Source of the DNA: Pseudomonadota bacterium
GTDB lineage: Bacteria > Pseudomonadota > Gammaproteobacteria > Burkholderiales > Thiobacillaceae
DNA length: 64,000 bases
Reading direction: 5' to 3'
NCBI GenBank assembly: GCA_021820845.1
Contig: JAKADC010000005.1
Coordinates: forward strand, 1 to 64,000
Shown piece after piece: positions 39,092 to 48,487 of the stretch. Position 1 is the first letter of the stretch. The number at the start of each line of letters is the position of its first letter. Under the pieces are notes generated by a model, which ran no database searches, was not told the DNA's origin, and saw only the letters and a program-made list of their open reading frames with translations. The position numbers and the translations under genes are program-made.

Positions 39092-41743
39092 ATGCGACAA
39101 GAAACGCACGACCAACTCCGAATCGTATTCATCGCCGGCCTGATCCTCGCGCTTGCCACGATCCTCTCGGGCGCGCTCGTTTTTTTCCTGATGGAGCAAC
39201 ACGCCGAGGGCCTGCTGCGGAAAAACCTCATGGCGTCGCTGCAGGGCAGGGTCCGCACGGCCGAATCCGAGATCCTTCAGCGCCGAGCCGCGGCGCTCAC
39301 CGTCGCCACCCGCCCTTTTCTGATCGATCAGATCCGCCGTGCCGCGGCGCCGGCCGACCGCAGCCGCGCGCTGCGCATGATCGACCGCAGCGCGCAGTCC
39401 TTCCTGTCCGCCGGATTTTCGGCGGTCGCGCTGTACGACGACGCAGGCGGAGAACTCGCCCAGGCTGGCACCTTCGTGCGGCGGCCCGAGCTGGCCGTGC
39501 CGCTCGATCCTGCCGGACGCGCGCAGCTCCTGTGGAGGGCCGGCCTCGTGCTGCGGACGAACACCGAGGTCCTGAACGGAGGCCACCGCATCGGCAGCTT
39601 GGTCACCGAGGCGCGCCTGCCCGCGACGAGCGATCTCTTCCGCGACGACAGCCTCGGCAGAACGAGCGATCTCGCCCTGTGCGCGCCGCTCGGCGCCGAC
39701 ATGCAATGCTTTCCCACCACGCTCACGCCGACGGTTTTCCCGCGCCTGACGCGGCAGCAGAAGCACCGGGCCCTGCCCATGAGCCATGCCCTGGCGGGTC
39801 AGACCGGATTCATCGTCAGCCGCGACTATCGTCGCCGCGACGTCGTCGCCGCGTTCAGCCCGGTCACGCCATTCGGGCTCGGCATGGTGCTGAAGATGGA
39901 CAGCGCGGAACTCTACGCGCCGGTCTGGTCCGAGGCGCGCCGTCTGCTGCCGGTCTTTGTTTCCGTCCTGGTCGCGGCGATCCTGTTGTTGCGCTGGCTG
40001 CTCGCCCCGCTCGTCGCAAGGCTGGTCCGCTCGGAACGGCAGTCGCGCGAAACCAGCACCCGCCTGAACGACAGCGAAAGCCGCATCCACGCGGTGCTGG
40101 ACAACGTCGACGAAGGCATCGTCACCACCTCCGAGGACGGCACGATCGAACTCTTCAATCCGGGTGCCGAGCGCCTGTTCGGCGTGCGCCGCGAGGAAGC
40201 CCTTGGCCGCAACGTGTCGAAGCTGATGCCCGAGCCGTTCCGCAGCCAGTACCTCGCGCATGTGGCGCACGACCTCCGCAGCGGGAAGCTCCACGCGTCC
40301 GGCATGGGGCTCGAGGTCATGGGGTTGCGCCGGAACGGCGACGTGTTCCCGATGGACTTGCGCGTCTCGGCGTTCTACGAAGGCAGCCGCCTGCATCTCA
40401 TCGGCGTCATGCGCGACATCACCGAGCGCCGCGCCATCGAAAACAAGATCCGGCACATGGCCAACCACGATGCGCTGACCGGCCTGCCCAACCGCAACCT
40501 GGTGCAGGATCGCATCAAGCAGGCGATCGCACGGGCGCAGCGTTCGGCGTCGCATTTCGCGGTCCTGTTCATCGACCTCGATCAATTCAAGACAATCAAC
40601 GACTCGCTCGGACACAACGTCGGCGACCAGTTGCTGCAGACGGTCGCCGCGCGCGTCGTCGTGTGCCTGCGCGAGGAAGACACGGTGAGCCGCCAGGGCG
40701 GCGACGAATTCATCGTGCTGCTGGACGACCTGAGCAGTCCGGAGGACGCCGCGGTGGTGGCGCGCAAGATCCTGGACGCGCTGTCGGCGCCCGCCGAGGT
40801 CGGCGGGCGCGTCTTGAGCACCAGCGCCAGCATCGGCATCGCCCTCTATCCCGCCGACGGGCACGACGTGGAGACGCTGCTCAAGAACAGCGACACCGCG
40901 ATGTATTACGCGAAGGAATCCGGCCGCAACCTCTATCAGTTCTTCGCGCCCGAAATGAATGCGAGCGCCGCCGACCGGCTGCTGCTCGAGTCGCGGCTGC
41001 GGCGGGCGGTCGCGTGCGGCGACCTGCAGTTGCACTACCAGCCCGTGGTACGCGTGACCGATGGGCGCATCGTGGCCGTCGAGGCGCTCGCGCGCTGGAA
41101 CGACGCCGAACTCGGCGACGTCCCGCCGGCGCGCTTCATTCCCGCGGCGGAGGCGTCCGGACTCATCGTTCCGCTGGGCGAATGCGTGCTCAGGCAGGCG
41201 TGCCGCCAGCTCCGGCTCTGGCAGGACCAGGGCATCGAGCCGCCGCGCATGGTGGTCAATCTGTCGCATCTGCAGTTCCGCCAGAAAAACCTCGCGCACA
41301 GCTTTTCCGAGATCATCGCGGACACCGGCGTCGACCCGCGCTGCCTCGGACTCGAGGTCACCGAAAGCGCGATCATGGAAAATCCGGAGGCCACCATCGG
41401 CACGCTCGCCACGCTCAAGGCACTGGGAATCGAGTTGTCGCTCGACGACTTCGGCACGGGATATTCGAGCCTCAGCTATCTCAAGCGCTTTCCCATCGAC
41501 AAGCTCAAGATCGACCAGTCCTTCATCCACGACATTTCCACCGACGCGAGCGACGACGCCATGGTCACGGCGATCATCGCCATGGCGCATTACCTCGGGA
41601 TACGGGTCGTGGCCGAAGGCGTGGAAACCGGCGCCCAGCTCGCTTACCTGCGCGAACATGCCTGCGACGAATATCAGGGCTACCTGTTCAGCCGGCCGCT
41701 GCCCGCCGACGCGGTGCAGGGCCTGTTCGCTGCGCCGCGTTGA
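39092..41743 (+). CDS. Membrane PAS-GGDEF-EAL cyclic-di-GMP protein with intact motifs
   Basis: An 883-residue inner-membrane protein. TM1 is about 10-33, a large periplasmic sensor runs to about 285, and TM2 is about 288-310. A PAS domain follows (about 330-450), then GGDEF (about 455-615) and EAL (about 630-880). GGDEF reads RQGGDEF with an RxxD-type inhibitory site (REED). EAL motifs are complete: VEALARW, NLSHLQF, EVTES, DDFGTGYSS, KIDQSF, AEGVET and QGYLFSRP. Both cyclase and phosphodiesterase activities are possible. It is transcribed alone and converges on the ompA gene through a long hairpin. Confidence 0.93.
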   Translation: MRQETHDQLRIVFIAGLILALATILSGALVFFLMEQHAEGLLRKNLMASLQGRVRTAESEILQRRAAALTVATRPFLIDQIRRAAAPADRSRALRMIDRSAQSFLSAGFSAVALYDDAGGELAQAGTFVRRPELAVPLDPAGRAQLLWRAGLVLRTNTEVLNGGHRIGSLVTEARLPATSDLFRDDSLGRTSDLALCAPLGADMQCFPTTLTPTVFPRLTRQQKHRALPMSHALAGQTGFIVSRDYRRRDVVAAFSPVTPFGLGMVLKMDSAELYAPVWSEARRLLPVFVSVLVAAILLLRWLLAPLVARLVRSERQSRETSTRLNDSESRIHAVLDNVDEGIVTTSEDGTIELFNPGAERLFGVRREEALGRNVSKLMPEPFRSQYLAHVAHDLRSGKLHASGMGLEVMGLRRNGDVFPMDLRVSAFYEGSRLHLIGVMRDITERRAIENKIRHMANHDALTGLPNRNLVQDRIKQAIARAQRSASHFAVLFIDLDQFKTINDSLGHNVGDQLLQTVAARVVVCLREEDTVSRQGGDEFIVLLDDLSSPEDAAVVARKILDALSAPAEVGGRVLSTSASIGIALYPADGHDVETLLKNSDTAMYYAKESGRNLYQFFAPEMNASAADRLLLESRLRRAVACGDLQLHYQPVVRVTDGRIVAVEALARWNDAELGDVPPARFIPAAEASGLIVPLGECVLRQACRQLRLWQDQGIEPPRMVVNLSHLQFRQKNLAHSFSEIIADTGVDPRCLGLEVTESAIMENPEATIGTLATLKALGIELSLDDFGTGYSSLSYLKRFPIDKLKIDQSFIHDISTDASDDAMVTAIIAMAHYLGIRVVAEGVETGAQLAYLREHACDEYQGYLFSRPLPADAVQGLFAAPR

Positions 41744-41787
41744 ATCCCGGGCGGCCGGCGGCGGCGTCCAGCAACCTGCCGTTGCCG

Positions 41788-41827
41788 CGAGCGACAAGGC
41801 CGCACGCGGGTACGGCCTTGTCGCTCG
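41788..41827. terminator. Bidirectional hairpin between GGDEF/EAL and ompA genes
   Basis: A perfect 15-bp inverted repeat (41788-41802 with 41813-41827, 10-nt loop) sits in the 102-bp gap between two convergent genes. No T-run follows on either strand, so it may stop polymerases through stability alone or with Rho. Confidence 0.7.
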
Positions 41828-41845
41828 ATGCGGCGCCGCGCGGCC

Positions 41846-42865
41846 TTACTTGACGACCAGCTCGACGCGACGGTTCTTCGCCCGCCCTTCGCGCGTCTTG
41901 TTGCTGAAGGCCGGACGGGTCTCGCCATAGCCCTTGGTGCTGAGGCGGTCGGCGTCGATGCCCTTGCTCACGAAATAGTCGTACACGGACTTGGCACGGC
42001 GCTCGGAAAGGGTCTGGTTGTATTGCTTGGGACCCGTGCTGTCGGTGTGGCCGACCACCTCGACGTCGACGTCCTTGCGGCGTTTCAGCACCGTCACGGC
42101 CTCGTCCAGGACCGTGACGGCGTTCGGGAGCAGCCGGGCCGAATCGAACGCGAAGTTCACGCCGTGCAGAATGACCACCGTGTCACCGGACTGGGCCCGG
42201 TCGAGTTGCTGCGCCTCCGGCGTCGCGAGCGCCGGGGGCGCCGGTTCGGGCTCCGCCGCCTGCGGGGCCGGCGCCGGCGCGGGTTCCGGGGCGGGCTCGG
42301 CGACGGGCTCGGGCGTCGGCGCGGCCTGCGCCTTCTGGCCGAGCGCGATGTTCAGGCCGACACTGACGATGGCGTCGCCGAAATGATTCGCGCCAAAGGC
42401 GTCGGTGGAATTGCCGTCGATGCGGTAGCGGGCGTCGGCGCGCAAGGAGACGTTGTCGGTCAGGCGCTGCATGATGCCGACGCCGATGTTGCCCATCAGG
42501 CCGGTGTCGTGCTTGCCGGGGATGTCGGTATACAAGGCGCCCAGCCCGACGACCCCGTAAGGCGTGAAGCTGGCGTCGCGGTTGAGCAGGTAGATGGCGT
42601 CGACGCCGAGACCCCACAGGTCGTAGCTCCCGCCCCCGTTCTTGAAGTCGAGCGAACTGCCGGTCAGGCCGAGTTCCATGTTCAGGTGCGGGCTGATCGG
42701 CTTGCCGAGGGCCAGCCCGCCGCCCCAGCCGTCGTCGGCCTGGCGGTCGCTGTCGGAGAAGGTGTAGTTCACCGTCGGCGCGATATAGAGACGATCGTCC
42801 ATGGCATGCGCTTGCAGCGCGGTGCCGGCAAGGGCGACGAGAACAGGCAGGGTTTTGATGCGCAT
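41846..42865 (-). CDS. OmpA-family outer-membrane protein
   Basis: A 339-residue outer-membrane protein. The signal peptide ends near AHA (residue 21). An eight-stranded OmpA-type barrel (about 25-190, e.g. NYTFSDSDRQADDGWGGGLALGK and VGLNIALGQ) is followed by a Pro/Glu/Ala-rich linker (about 193-220). The C-terminal OmpA-like peptidoglycan-binding domain has NFAFDSARLLPN, VEVVGHTDSTG and NQTLSERRAKSVYDYF. It anchors the outer membrane to the wall. A 202-bp gap with no gene separates it from the small membrane protein gene upstream. Confidence 0.9.
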   Translation of the reverse strand: MRIKTLPVLVALAGTALQAHAMDDRLYIAPTVNYTFSDSDRQADDGWGGGLALGKPISPHLNMELGLTGSSLDFKNGGGSYDLWGLGVDAIYLLNRDASFTPYGVVGLGALYTDIPGKHDTGLMGNIGVGIMQRLTDNVSLRADARYRIDGNSTDAFGANHFGDAIVSVGLNIALGQKAQAAPTPEPVAEPAPEPAPAPAPQAAEPEPAPPALATPEAQQLDRAQSGDTVVILHGVNFAFDSARLLPNAVTVLDEAVTVLKRRKDVDVEVVGHTDSTGPKQYNQTLSERRAKSVYDYFVSKGIDADRLSTKGYGETRPAFSNKTREGRAKNRRVELVVK

Positions 42866-43067
42866 AGATTGCTCCTCGCATTAGGCGTGATTGTTGTCCA
42901 GATATTGCAGGCCACGCGCAGCGTGAAGGGCCTTCGCGCTGCGCCAGAAGATGGCCACTCGAGAGTACGGCCGGACCCACCGCTGCCTTCTCCTCCGCGG
43001 ATCCGGGGGCGCCGCCCTCAATATTTATAGAGCATCAATCTTGCGAGGGCTAGCCTGGCCGCGGGTG

Positions 43068-43250
43068 TCAGCGCAGCACGAGCCGTTCCAGCACGAGCAG
43101 CACGGCGGCGGCGAAAGCGAAAACGACGGCGAAGCGCAGGACGCGCCCGAGGGTTCGGAGATACTTGCGGTCGGCGGTGAACAGCCACGCCAGGCCGAGC
43201 GCCGCGACCGCAATGAGCAGGGCGACGACCAGCAGGCGGAGGACGATCAT
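43068..43250 (-). CDS. Small two-helix membrane protein after lpxC
   Basis: A 60-residue protein with two hydrophobic helices (about 3-24 and 38-56) separated by [12 protein letters not shown], so it is probably an inner-membrane hairpin with a positive loop. Its ATG overlaps the lpxC stop by 4 nt (ATGA), good evidence that it is translated and coupled to lpxC. I recall similar small ORFs in other betaproteobacteria but no function is known to me. Confidence 0.7.
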   Translation of the reverse strand: MIVLRLLVVALLIAVAALGLAWLFTADRKYLRTLGRVLRFAVVFAFAAAVLLVLERLVLR

Positions 43251-44161
43251 GCAGCGAGGGGATGCAGGCGCACGAAGGCCGGCGGGACGTCCTCTTCATG
43301 CGCGAAGCTGACGAATTCCCAGGACGCCTCGTGCTGCAGCAGTTCGCGCAGCAGCGCATTGTTGAGCGCGTGCCCGGATTTGTAGGCCTGGAAGGCGCCG
43401 ATGACGGGATGGCCGAGGAGATACAGGTCGCCGATGGCATCGAGCACCTTGTGCTTGACGAACTCGTCGTCGTACCGCAGCCCGTCCTGGTTGAGCACGC
43501 GGTATTCGTCCATGACGATCGCGTTGTCGAGCGAGCCGCCGAGCGCGAGGCCGCTGTTGCGCAGGGCTTCCACCTCGTGCATGAAGCCGAAGGTGCGCGC
43601 GCGCGCGATTTCCTTCGTGTAGGCGGTGTCGGCGAAGTCGATGCTGACCGTCTTGCCGCTCTTGTCGAACACGGGATGCTTGAAGTCGATGGTGAATTCG
43701 ACCTTGAAGCCGTTGTGCGGGACGAAGCGCGCCCACTTGTCGCCGTCCCGCACCTCGATCGGCTGCTTGATGCGCACGTACCGCTTCGCCGCGTTCTGCT
43801 CGACGATCCCGGCGGACTGCAGCAGGAACACGAAGGGCGCCGAGGAGCCGTCCATGATGGGGATTTCCGGGCCGGTGAGATCGACCAGCAGGTTGTCGAT
43901 GCCCAGTCCGGCGAGCGCCGACATCAGGTGCTCGACCGTCGCGACCTTGGCCGGGCCGGATTCGAGCATCGAGCACAGCCTCGTGTCGGTCACGAGATAG
44001 GGGTCGGCCTTGAGCTCCACCGGCGGATCGAGGTCCACGCGGCGGAACACGATGCCGCTGTCCGCGGCGGCCGGGCGCAGGGTCATCTCGACCTTGGCGC
44101 CGGAATGCAGGCCGACGCCGGTCGCCTTGACCGGCGTTTTGAGGGTGCGTTGCTTGATCAT
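43247..44161 (-). CDS. lpxC: UDP-3-O-acyl-N-acetylglucosamine deacetylase
   Basis: LpxC is the committed, zinc-dependent step of lipid A biosynthesis. The protein has 304 residues. Zinc ligands appear in TVEHLMSAL (His near 78) and [13 protein letters not shown] (His and Asp near 235-240); SGHALNN carries the catalytic histidine near 263. The N-terminus [21 protein letters not shown] is the family start. It is the last large gene of the dcw cluster, 104 bp from ftsZ, and is coupled to a small downstream membrane gene. Confidence 0.97.
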   Translation of the reverse strand: MIKQRTLKTPVKATGVGLHSGAKVEMTLRPAAADSGIVFRRVDLDPPVELKADPYLVTDTRLCSMLESGPAKVATVEHLMSALAGLGIDNLLVDLTGPEIPIMDGSSAPFVFLLQSAGIVEQNAAKRYVRIKQPIEVRDGDKWARFVPHNGFKVEFTIDFKHPVFDKSGKTVSIDFADTAYTKEIARARTFGFMHEVEALRNSGLALGGSLDNAIVMDEYRVLNQDGLRYDDEFVKHKVLDAIGDLYLLGHPVIGAFQAYKSGHALNNALLRELLQHEASWEFVSFAHEEDVPPAFVRLHPLAA

Positions 44162-44265
44162 CCCGTCATTTTAACCGGTCACGGAGTGTAGACAGCCATC
44201 TGCGCGAGACCCCGGCGTGACCGGGTCCCGTGGCGACGGCTCATCCGGCGCGCGCCGCCCGTCCG

Positions 44266-45414
44266 TCAGTCCGCCTGGCGACGCAGGAAGGCCGGGATGT
44301 CCAGGGTATCGATGCCGGAATCGGTCATCGCCTGGATCGTGCGGCTGCGGCGGCTCGTCATGACGCTGGGAAGATCCTCGCCGTGTCCGTTCGCCATCAT
44401 CGGCGCGTCGTCGGTGCCGGTGCGGATGATCTGCATCGGCTTCTGGGTCTGCCGGGCGACGGGATTGCCCAGGCCGGTCGCGACCATGGTCACGCGCAGG
44501 GCGTCTTCCATCGTGTCGTCGAGAACCTGGCCGACGATGACCGTCGCTTCCTCGGCGGTGAACGCCTTGATGGTGTTCATCACCTCGTGGATCTCCTTCA
44601 TCTTGACGGTCGACGAGGCGGTGATGTTGACCAGCACGCCGCGGGCGCCGGCGAGGTTGACGTCCTCCAGCAAAGGACTCGCCACGGCCTGCTCGGCCGC
44701 GATGCGCGCGCGGTTGTCGCCGCTTGCCTGGGCCGAACCCATCATGGCCATGCCCATCTCGCTCATCACCGTGCGCACGTCGGCGAAGTCGACGTTGACG
44801 AGGCCCGGGCAGTTGATGACTTCGGCGATGCCGCCGACCGCGCCGTGCAGGACGTTGTTGGCCGCCTTGAAGGCGTCGAGCATCGAGACGTCGTCGCCGA
44901 GCACCTGCATCAGCTTCTCGTTGGGGATGATGATCAGCGAGTCGACGTGGCGGGCGAGCGCCTCGATGCCGGCGTTGGCGGCGCGCACGCGCTTGCCTTC
45001 GAACAGGAAGGGCTTGGTGACGACGGCCACCGTGAGGATGCCGAGTTCCTTCGCGACCTCGGCCACCACGGGAGCGGCGCCGGTGCCGGTGCCGCCGCCC
45101 ATGCCGGCGGTGATGAACAGCATGTCGGCGCCGTCGACCAGCTCGGCGATGCGCTCGCGATCTTCCAGCGCGGCCTCGCGGCCGACGTCCGGATTGGCGC
45201 CCGCGCCCAGCCCCTTCGTCACGCCGTTGCCAAGCTGCAGCTGCAGCTTGGCCTGGTTGCGCTTCAGCGCCTGCGCATCGGTGTTGATGGCGATGAACTC
45301 CACGCCGTTGAGGCCGGAGGTGATCATGTGGTCGACGGCATTGCCGCCGCAGCCGCCCACGCCGATCACTTTGATTACTGCATCCTGCGTATCCACATCC
45401 ATCAGTTCAAACAT
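44266..45414 (-). CDS. ftsZ: Cell division GTPase FtsZ
   Basis: FtsZ polymerises into the division ring. The protein has 382 residues. The tubulin signature GGGTGTGAAPV is near residue 104, and the synergy-loop residues lie in the NVDFADVRTVM region. The C-terminal conserved peptide LDIPAFLRRQ, which binds FtsA, is at the very end after a variable linker. The start at 45414 (MFELMDVDTQDAVIKVIGVGG) follows a GAGGAG; the longer ORF start is rejected. A 135-bp gap separates it from ftsA and holds a small hairpin (45476-45492), possibly part of its leader. Confidence 0.98.
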   Translation of the reverse strand: MFELMDVDTQDAVIKVIGVGGCGGNAVDHMITSGLNGVEFIAINTDAQALKRNQAKLQLQLGNGVTKGLGAGANPDVGREAALEDRERIAELVDGADMLFITAGMGGGTGTGAAPVVAEVAKELGILTVAVVTKPFLFEGKRVRAANAGIEALARHVDSLIIIPNEKLMQVLGDDVSMLDAFKAANNVLHGAVGGIAEVINCPGLVNVDFADVRTVMSEMGMAMMGSAQASGDNRARIAAEQAVASPLLEDVNLAGARGVLVNITASSTVKMKEIHEVMNTIKAFTAEEATVIVGQVLDDTMEDALRVTMVATGLGNPVARQTQKPMQIIRTGTDDAPMMANGHGEDLPSVMTSRRSRTIQAMTDSGIDTLDIPAFLRRQAD

Positions 45415-45549
45415 GTCGCTCTCCTCTTTCTCCAAAACAAAACCGCACTCAAAAATCCTTTGGCGCGTTTGCCGCGATGCGATCGACGCATCCGGCACCA
45501 CCGCCAAATCCCGTTTCGACGTCGCCCGCGCAAGCGCAGCGCGGCGGCG

Positions 45550-46785
45550 TCAGAAATTCCCTTTGAACCAGCTCTTCATGCGCTCGAAAATGTCCTTGAA
45601 ATTCCCGCTCGACAGCTTGGGCGCATCGCGCCCGCGCGCCTCCAGCCCGGCCATCAGGAGGCCCATGCAGGTCGCGTAGCGCGGGTTGCGGACGACGTCC
45701 GCAAGGCCGCTCTCGTAGTGCGGCCACCCCAGGCGCACCGGCATGTGGAAGACCTCCTCGCCGAGCTCGACCATGCCCTGCATCCCGGCGGAGCCGCCGG
45801 TGATGACGATGCCGGACGACAGCAGTTCCTCGAACCCGCTGCGGCGCAGCTCGGCCTGCACAAGCGAGTACAGCTCTTCCATGCGCGGCTCGATGAACTC
45901 GGCCAGCGTCTGTCTGGACAAGGTCCGCGGCGGGCGGTCGCCGATGCCCGGCACCTCGATCATGTCGCGCGCGTCGGCGAGCTGGCGCAGCGCGCAGCCG
46001 TACTGCACCTTGATGTCCTCGGCCTCTTTCGGCGGCGTGCGCAGCGCCACCGCGATGTCGTTGTTGACCTGGTCGCCCGCGACGGGAATCACCGCCGTGT
46101 GGCGGATCGCGCCGTTGGTGAACACGGCGATGTCGGTCGTGCCGCCGCCGATGTCCACCAGGCAGACGCCGAGCTCCTTCTCGTCCTCGGTCAGCACCGC
46201 CATCGCCGAGGCGAGCGGCTGCAGCACCAGGTCGGCGACCTCGATCCCGCAGCGGCGCACGCACTTGATGATGTTTTGTGCCGCCGACACCGCGCCGGTG
46301 ACGATATGCACCTTCACTTCGAGGCGCACCGCGCTCATGCCGAGCGGGTCGCGCACGTCTTCCTGGCCGTCGACGATGAATTCCTGCGGGATCGTGTGCA
46401 GGATCTGCTGGTCGGTCGGGATGTTGACCGCGCGCGCGGTCTCCACCACGCGGTCGACGTCCATCTGGCTGATTTCCTTGTCCTTGATGGCGAACATGCC
46501 GTGCGAGTTGAAGCTCTTGATGTGGCTGCCCGCGATGCCGGTGTAGACCTCGCGGATCTTGCAGTCGGCCATCAGCTCGGCTTCCTCCAGCGCGCGCTGG
46601 ATGGCGTTGACCGTGGCCTCGATGTTGACCACCACGCCGCGCCGCAGCCCGCGGGACGGGTGCGTGCCCATGCCGATCACCTCGAGCATGCCCTCCTCGT
46701 TGATCTCGCCGACGATGCAGACGATCTTGGAGGTGCCGATGTCGAGGCCGACGACGAGGTTCTTGGGATCTCTTGGCTTACTCAT
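45550..46785 (-). CDS. ftsA: Cell division protein FtsA
   Basis: Actin-like ATPase that tethers FtsZ to the membrane. It has 411 residues. Phosphate and connect motifs are VVGLDIGTSKIVCIVGE at the N-terminus and LVDIGGGTTDIAVF near 204, and the adenosine motif is IVITGGSAGMQGM near 332. The C-terminal amphipathic helix FERMKSWFKGNF is intact for membrane binding. Its ATG is 11 nt after the ftsQ stop. Confidence 0.97.
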   Translation of the reverse strand: MSKPRDPKNLVVGLDIGTSKIVCIVGEINEEGMLEVIGMGTHPSRGLRRGVVVNIEATVNAIQRALEEAELMADCKIREVYTGIAGSHIKSFNSHGMFAIKDKEISQMDVDRVVETARAVNIPTDQQILHTIPQEFIVDGQEDVRDPLGMSAVRLEVKVHIVTGAVSAAQNIIKCVRRCGIEVADLVLQPLASAMAVLTEDEKELGVCLVDIGGGTTDIAVFTNGAIRHTAVIPVAGDQVNNDIAVALRTPPKEAEDIKVQYGCALRQLADARDMIEVPGIGDRPPRTLSRQTLAEFIEPRMEELYSLVQAELRRSGFEELLSSGIVITGGSAGMQGMVELGEEVFHMPVRLGWPHYESGLADVVRNPRYATCMGLLMAGLEARGRDAPKLSSGNFKDIFERMKSWFKGNF

Positions 46786-46796
46786 GTTGCGTGCAC

Positions 46797-47561
46797 TCAG
46801 GTTTCACTCGGTTTGAAGGGGGTCGCGCCTTTCGGCATGCGGACGGCGAAGCCGTCGGGGTAGCGCAGGTCGACCATGAGCGGGGCGGGCGGCACCGCGG
46901 GCGGCTGCCCGTTTTCCGCCGGCTGCGGACCGAACAGGCGCGGGTACAGGCGGACGAAGCGAGCCAGCCGCGCGTCGGTCTGCTGCCGGCCGAGCGCGAT
47001 CTCCATCCCGCTGTCGAGACGCATGCGCCAGGCGCGGCGCGCGGACAGGCGCAGCTCGTCTATCGTCAGGCCGACCGGCGCGAGCGCGGCCTGGTAACGG
47101 TGATAGGCCGCCACGACCTCGGCGCTGCTGCCCTCGGGCCCGGCAAGCCGCGGCAGCTTGGCGGATTCCGCCGCGCCGAAGACGTCGCCGCCCTCGCTCA
47201 CGAGCGCGTCGTCGTTCCAGCGCGCCAGCGGCACATGCTCGACGAGCGACACGACGAGCGCGTCGGGCCAGCGCCGTTCGACCCGCGCCTCGCGCACCCA
47301 CGGCAGCTTTTCCAGGCTGTTGCGGACGCGTTCGAGGTCGACGGTGAAAAAGGTGCCGTGCACCTGCCGCTCCGCCACCAGTCGGATCTGCGCCTCGGTG
47401 ACGTGCCTGACCGGCGTCTTCACCTCGATGCTGTGGAGCGCGAACCAGGGCTGCGCCGCGACCCAGCTGAGCGCGCCATAGGCCAGGAGGCCGAGCGCGC
47501 CCCAGGTCAGCACGCGGGCGACCTGCGACAGCGGGTGGGCGGCGAGTTCCGGGGAGGTCAA
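46797..47561 (-). CDS. ftsQ: Cell division protein FtsQ
   Basis: Bitopic divisome protein joining early and late division proteins (with FtsB and FtsL). It has 254 residues in the chosen frame. A single membrane helix lies about 14-33 ([20 protein letters not shown]), then the POTRA domain ([23 protein letters not shown]) and the beta domain ([31 protein letters not shown]). No ATG fits; a TTG at 47561 overlapping the ddl stop (TTGA) is the natural coupled start. A GTG a little further in is a weaker alternative. Confidence 0.9.
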   Translation of the reverse strand: MTSPELAAHPLSQVARVLTWGALGLLAYGALSWVAAQPWFALHSIEVKTPVRHVTEAQIRLVAERQVHGTFFTVDLERVRNSLEKLPWVREARVERRWPDALVVSLVEHVPLARWNDDALVSEGGDVFGAAESAKLPRLAGPEGSSAEVVAAYHRYQAALAPVGLTIDELRLSARRAWRMRLDSGMEIALGRQQTDARLARFVRLYPRLFGPQPAENGQPPAVPPAPLMVDLRYPDGFAVRMPKGATPFKPSET

Positions 47562-48487
47562 AGCGTCCGCTCCAGGATCTTGATGCACAGCGCGTCGAAA
47601 TCGAGCCCCGCGACGCGCGCGGCCATCGGCACGAGGCTGTGGTCCGTCATGCCGGGCGAGGTGTTCACCTCGAGCAGATAGGGATTGCCGAGGCTGTCCA
47701 GCATGACGTCGACGCGCCCCCATCCGCGCCCGCCGACCAGGCGGAAGGCGTCCAGGGCAAGCTGGCGCAGGGCCATTTCCTTGGCCTCGGGCAGGCCGGC
47801 CGGACAGTGGTAGCGGGTGTCGTTGCGCAGGTACTTGGCCTCGAAGTCGTAGAAGGCGCGGTCCTGCGCGGGCTCCAGGCGAATCAGCGGCAACGCGGCG
47901 TCGCCGAGGATGCCGACGGTGAATTCGGCGCCGTCGATGAATTTTTCCGCCAGCACGAGCTCGTCGTGCTCGGCGGCGAGTTCGTAGGCGGCCTTCAGCG
48001 TGCCGGGCTCGGTCACCTTGCTCATGCCGATGCTCGATCCCTCGCGGGCGGGCTTGACGAAGATCGGCAGCCCGAGCTTTCTTTCCACCGCGGCGAAATC
48101 GCTCGCGGCGTCGAGGATGTCCCAGTCGGCGGTCGGCAGGCCCGCCGCGCGCCACAACAGCTTGGTGCGCCACTTGTCCATGCCGAGTGCCGACGCCATC
48201 ACGCCGCTCCCGGTGTACGGAATGCCCAGGAGTTCCAAGGCGCCCTGCATGCAGCCGTCTTCGCCGTAGCGTCCGTGCAGCGCGATGAAGACGCGGTCGA
48301 ACTCGCCGGCGATGAGGTCGCCGAGATTGCGGGTCGCCGGATCGAAGGCGTGCGCGTCGACGCCCTGCCGGGTCAGCGCCGCCAGCACGGCGGCGCCGCT
48401 GTTGAGCGACACCGGACGTTCGGCCGAGGTGCCGCCCAGCATCACGGCGACCTTGCCGAATTTTTTCGCCGATTCGATCGTACTCAC
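47558..48487 (-). CDS. ddl: D-alanine-D-alanine ligase
   Basis: ATP-grasp enzyme that makes D-Ala-D-Ala for peptidoglycan. It has 309 residues. Motifs are [17 protein letters not shown] at the N-terminus, [17 protein letters not shown] near 146, and the metal-binding [27 protein letters not shown] near 255-281. A GTG start at 48487 overlaps the murB stop by 4 nt (GTGA) and has GGAGA 7 nt upstream. Location in the dcw cluster supports the DdlB type. Confidence 0.96.
   Translation of the reverse strand: MSTIESAKKFGKVAVMLGGTSAERPVSLNSGAAVLAALTRQGVDAHAFDPATRNLGDLIAGEFDRVFIALHGRYGEDGCMQGALELLGIPYTGSGVMASALGMDKWRTKLLWRAAGLPTADWDILDAASDFAAVERKLGLPIFVKPAREGSSIGMSKVTEPGTLKAAYELAAEHDELVLAEKFIDGAEFTVGILGDAALPLIRLEPAQDRAFYDFEAKYLRNDTRYHCPAGLPEAKEMALRQLALDAFRLVGGRGWGRVDVMLDSLGNPYLLEVNTSPGMTDHSLVPMAARVAGLDFDALCIKILERTL

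Noticed and set aside
38186-41797. 1203-codon open frame on the minus strand opposite the GGDEF/EAL gene
   Set aside because: Low-complexity shadow; the plus-strand gene has all expected motifs.
44230-46863. 877-codon open frame opposite ftsZ and ftsA
   Set aside because: Antisense shadow of two certain genes, with no domain or ribosome site.
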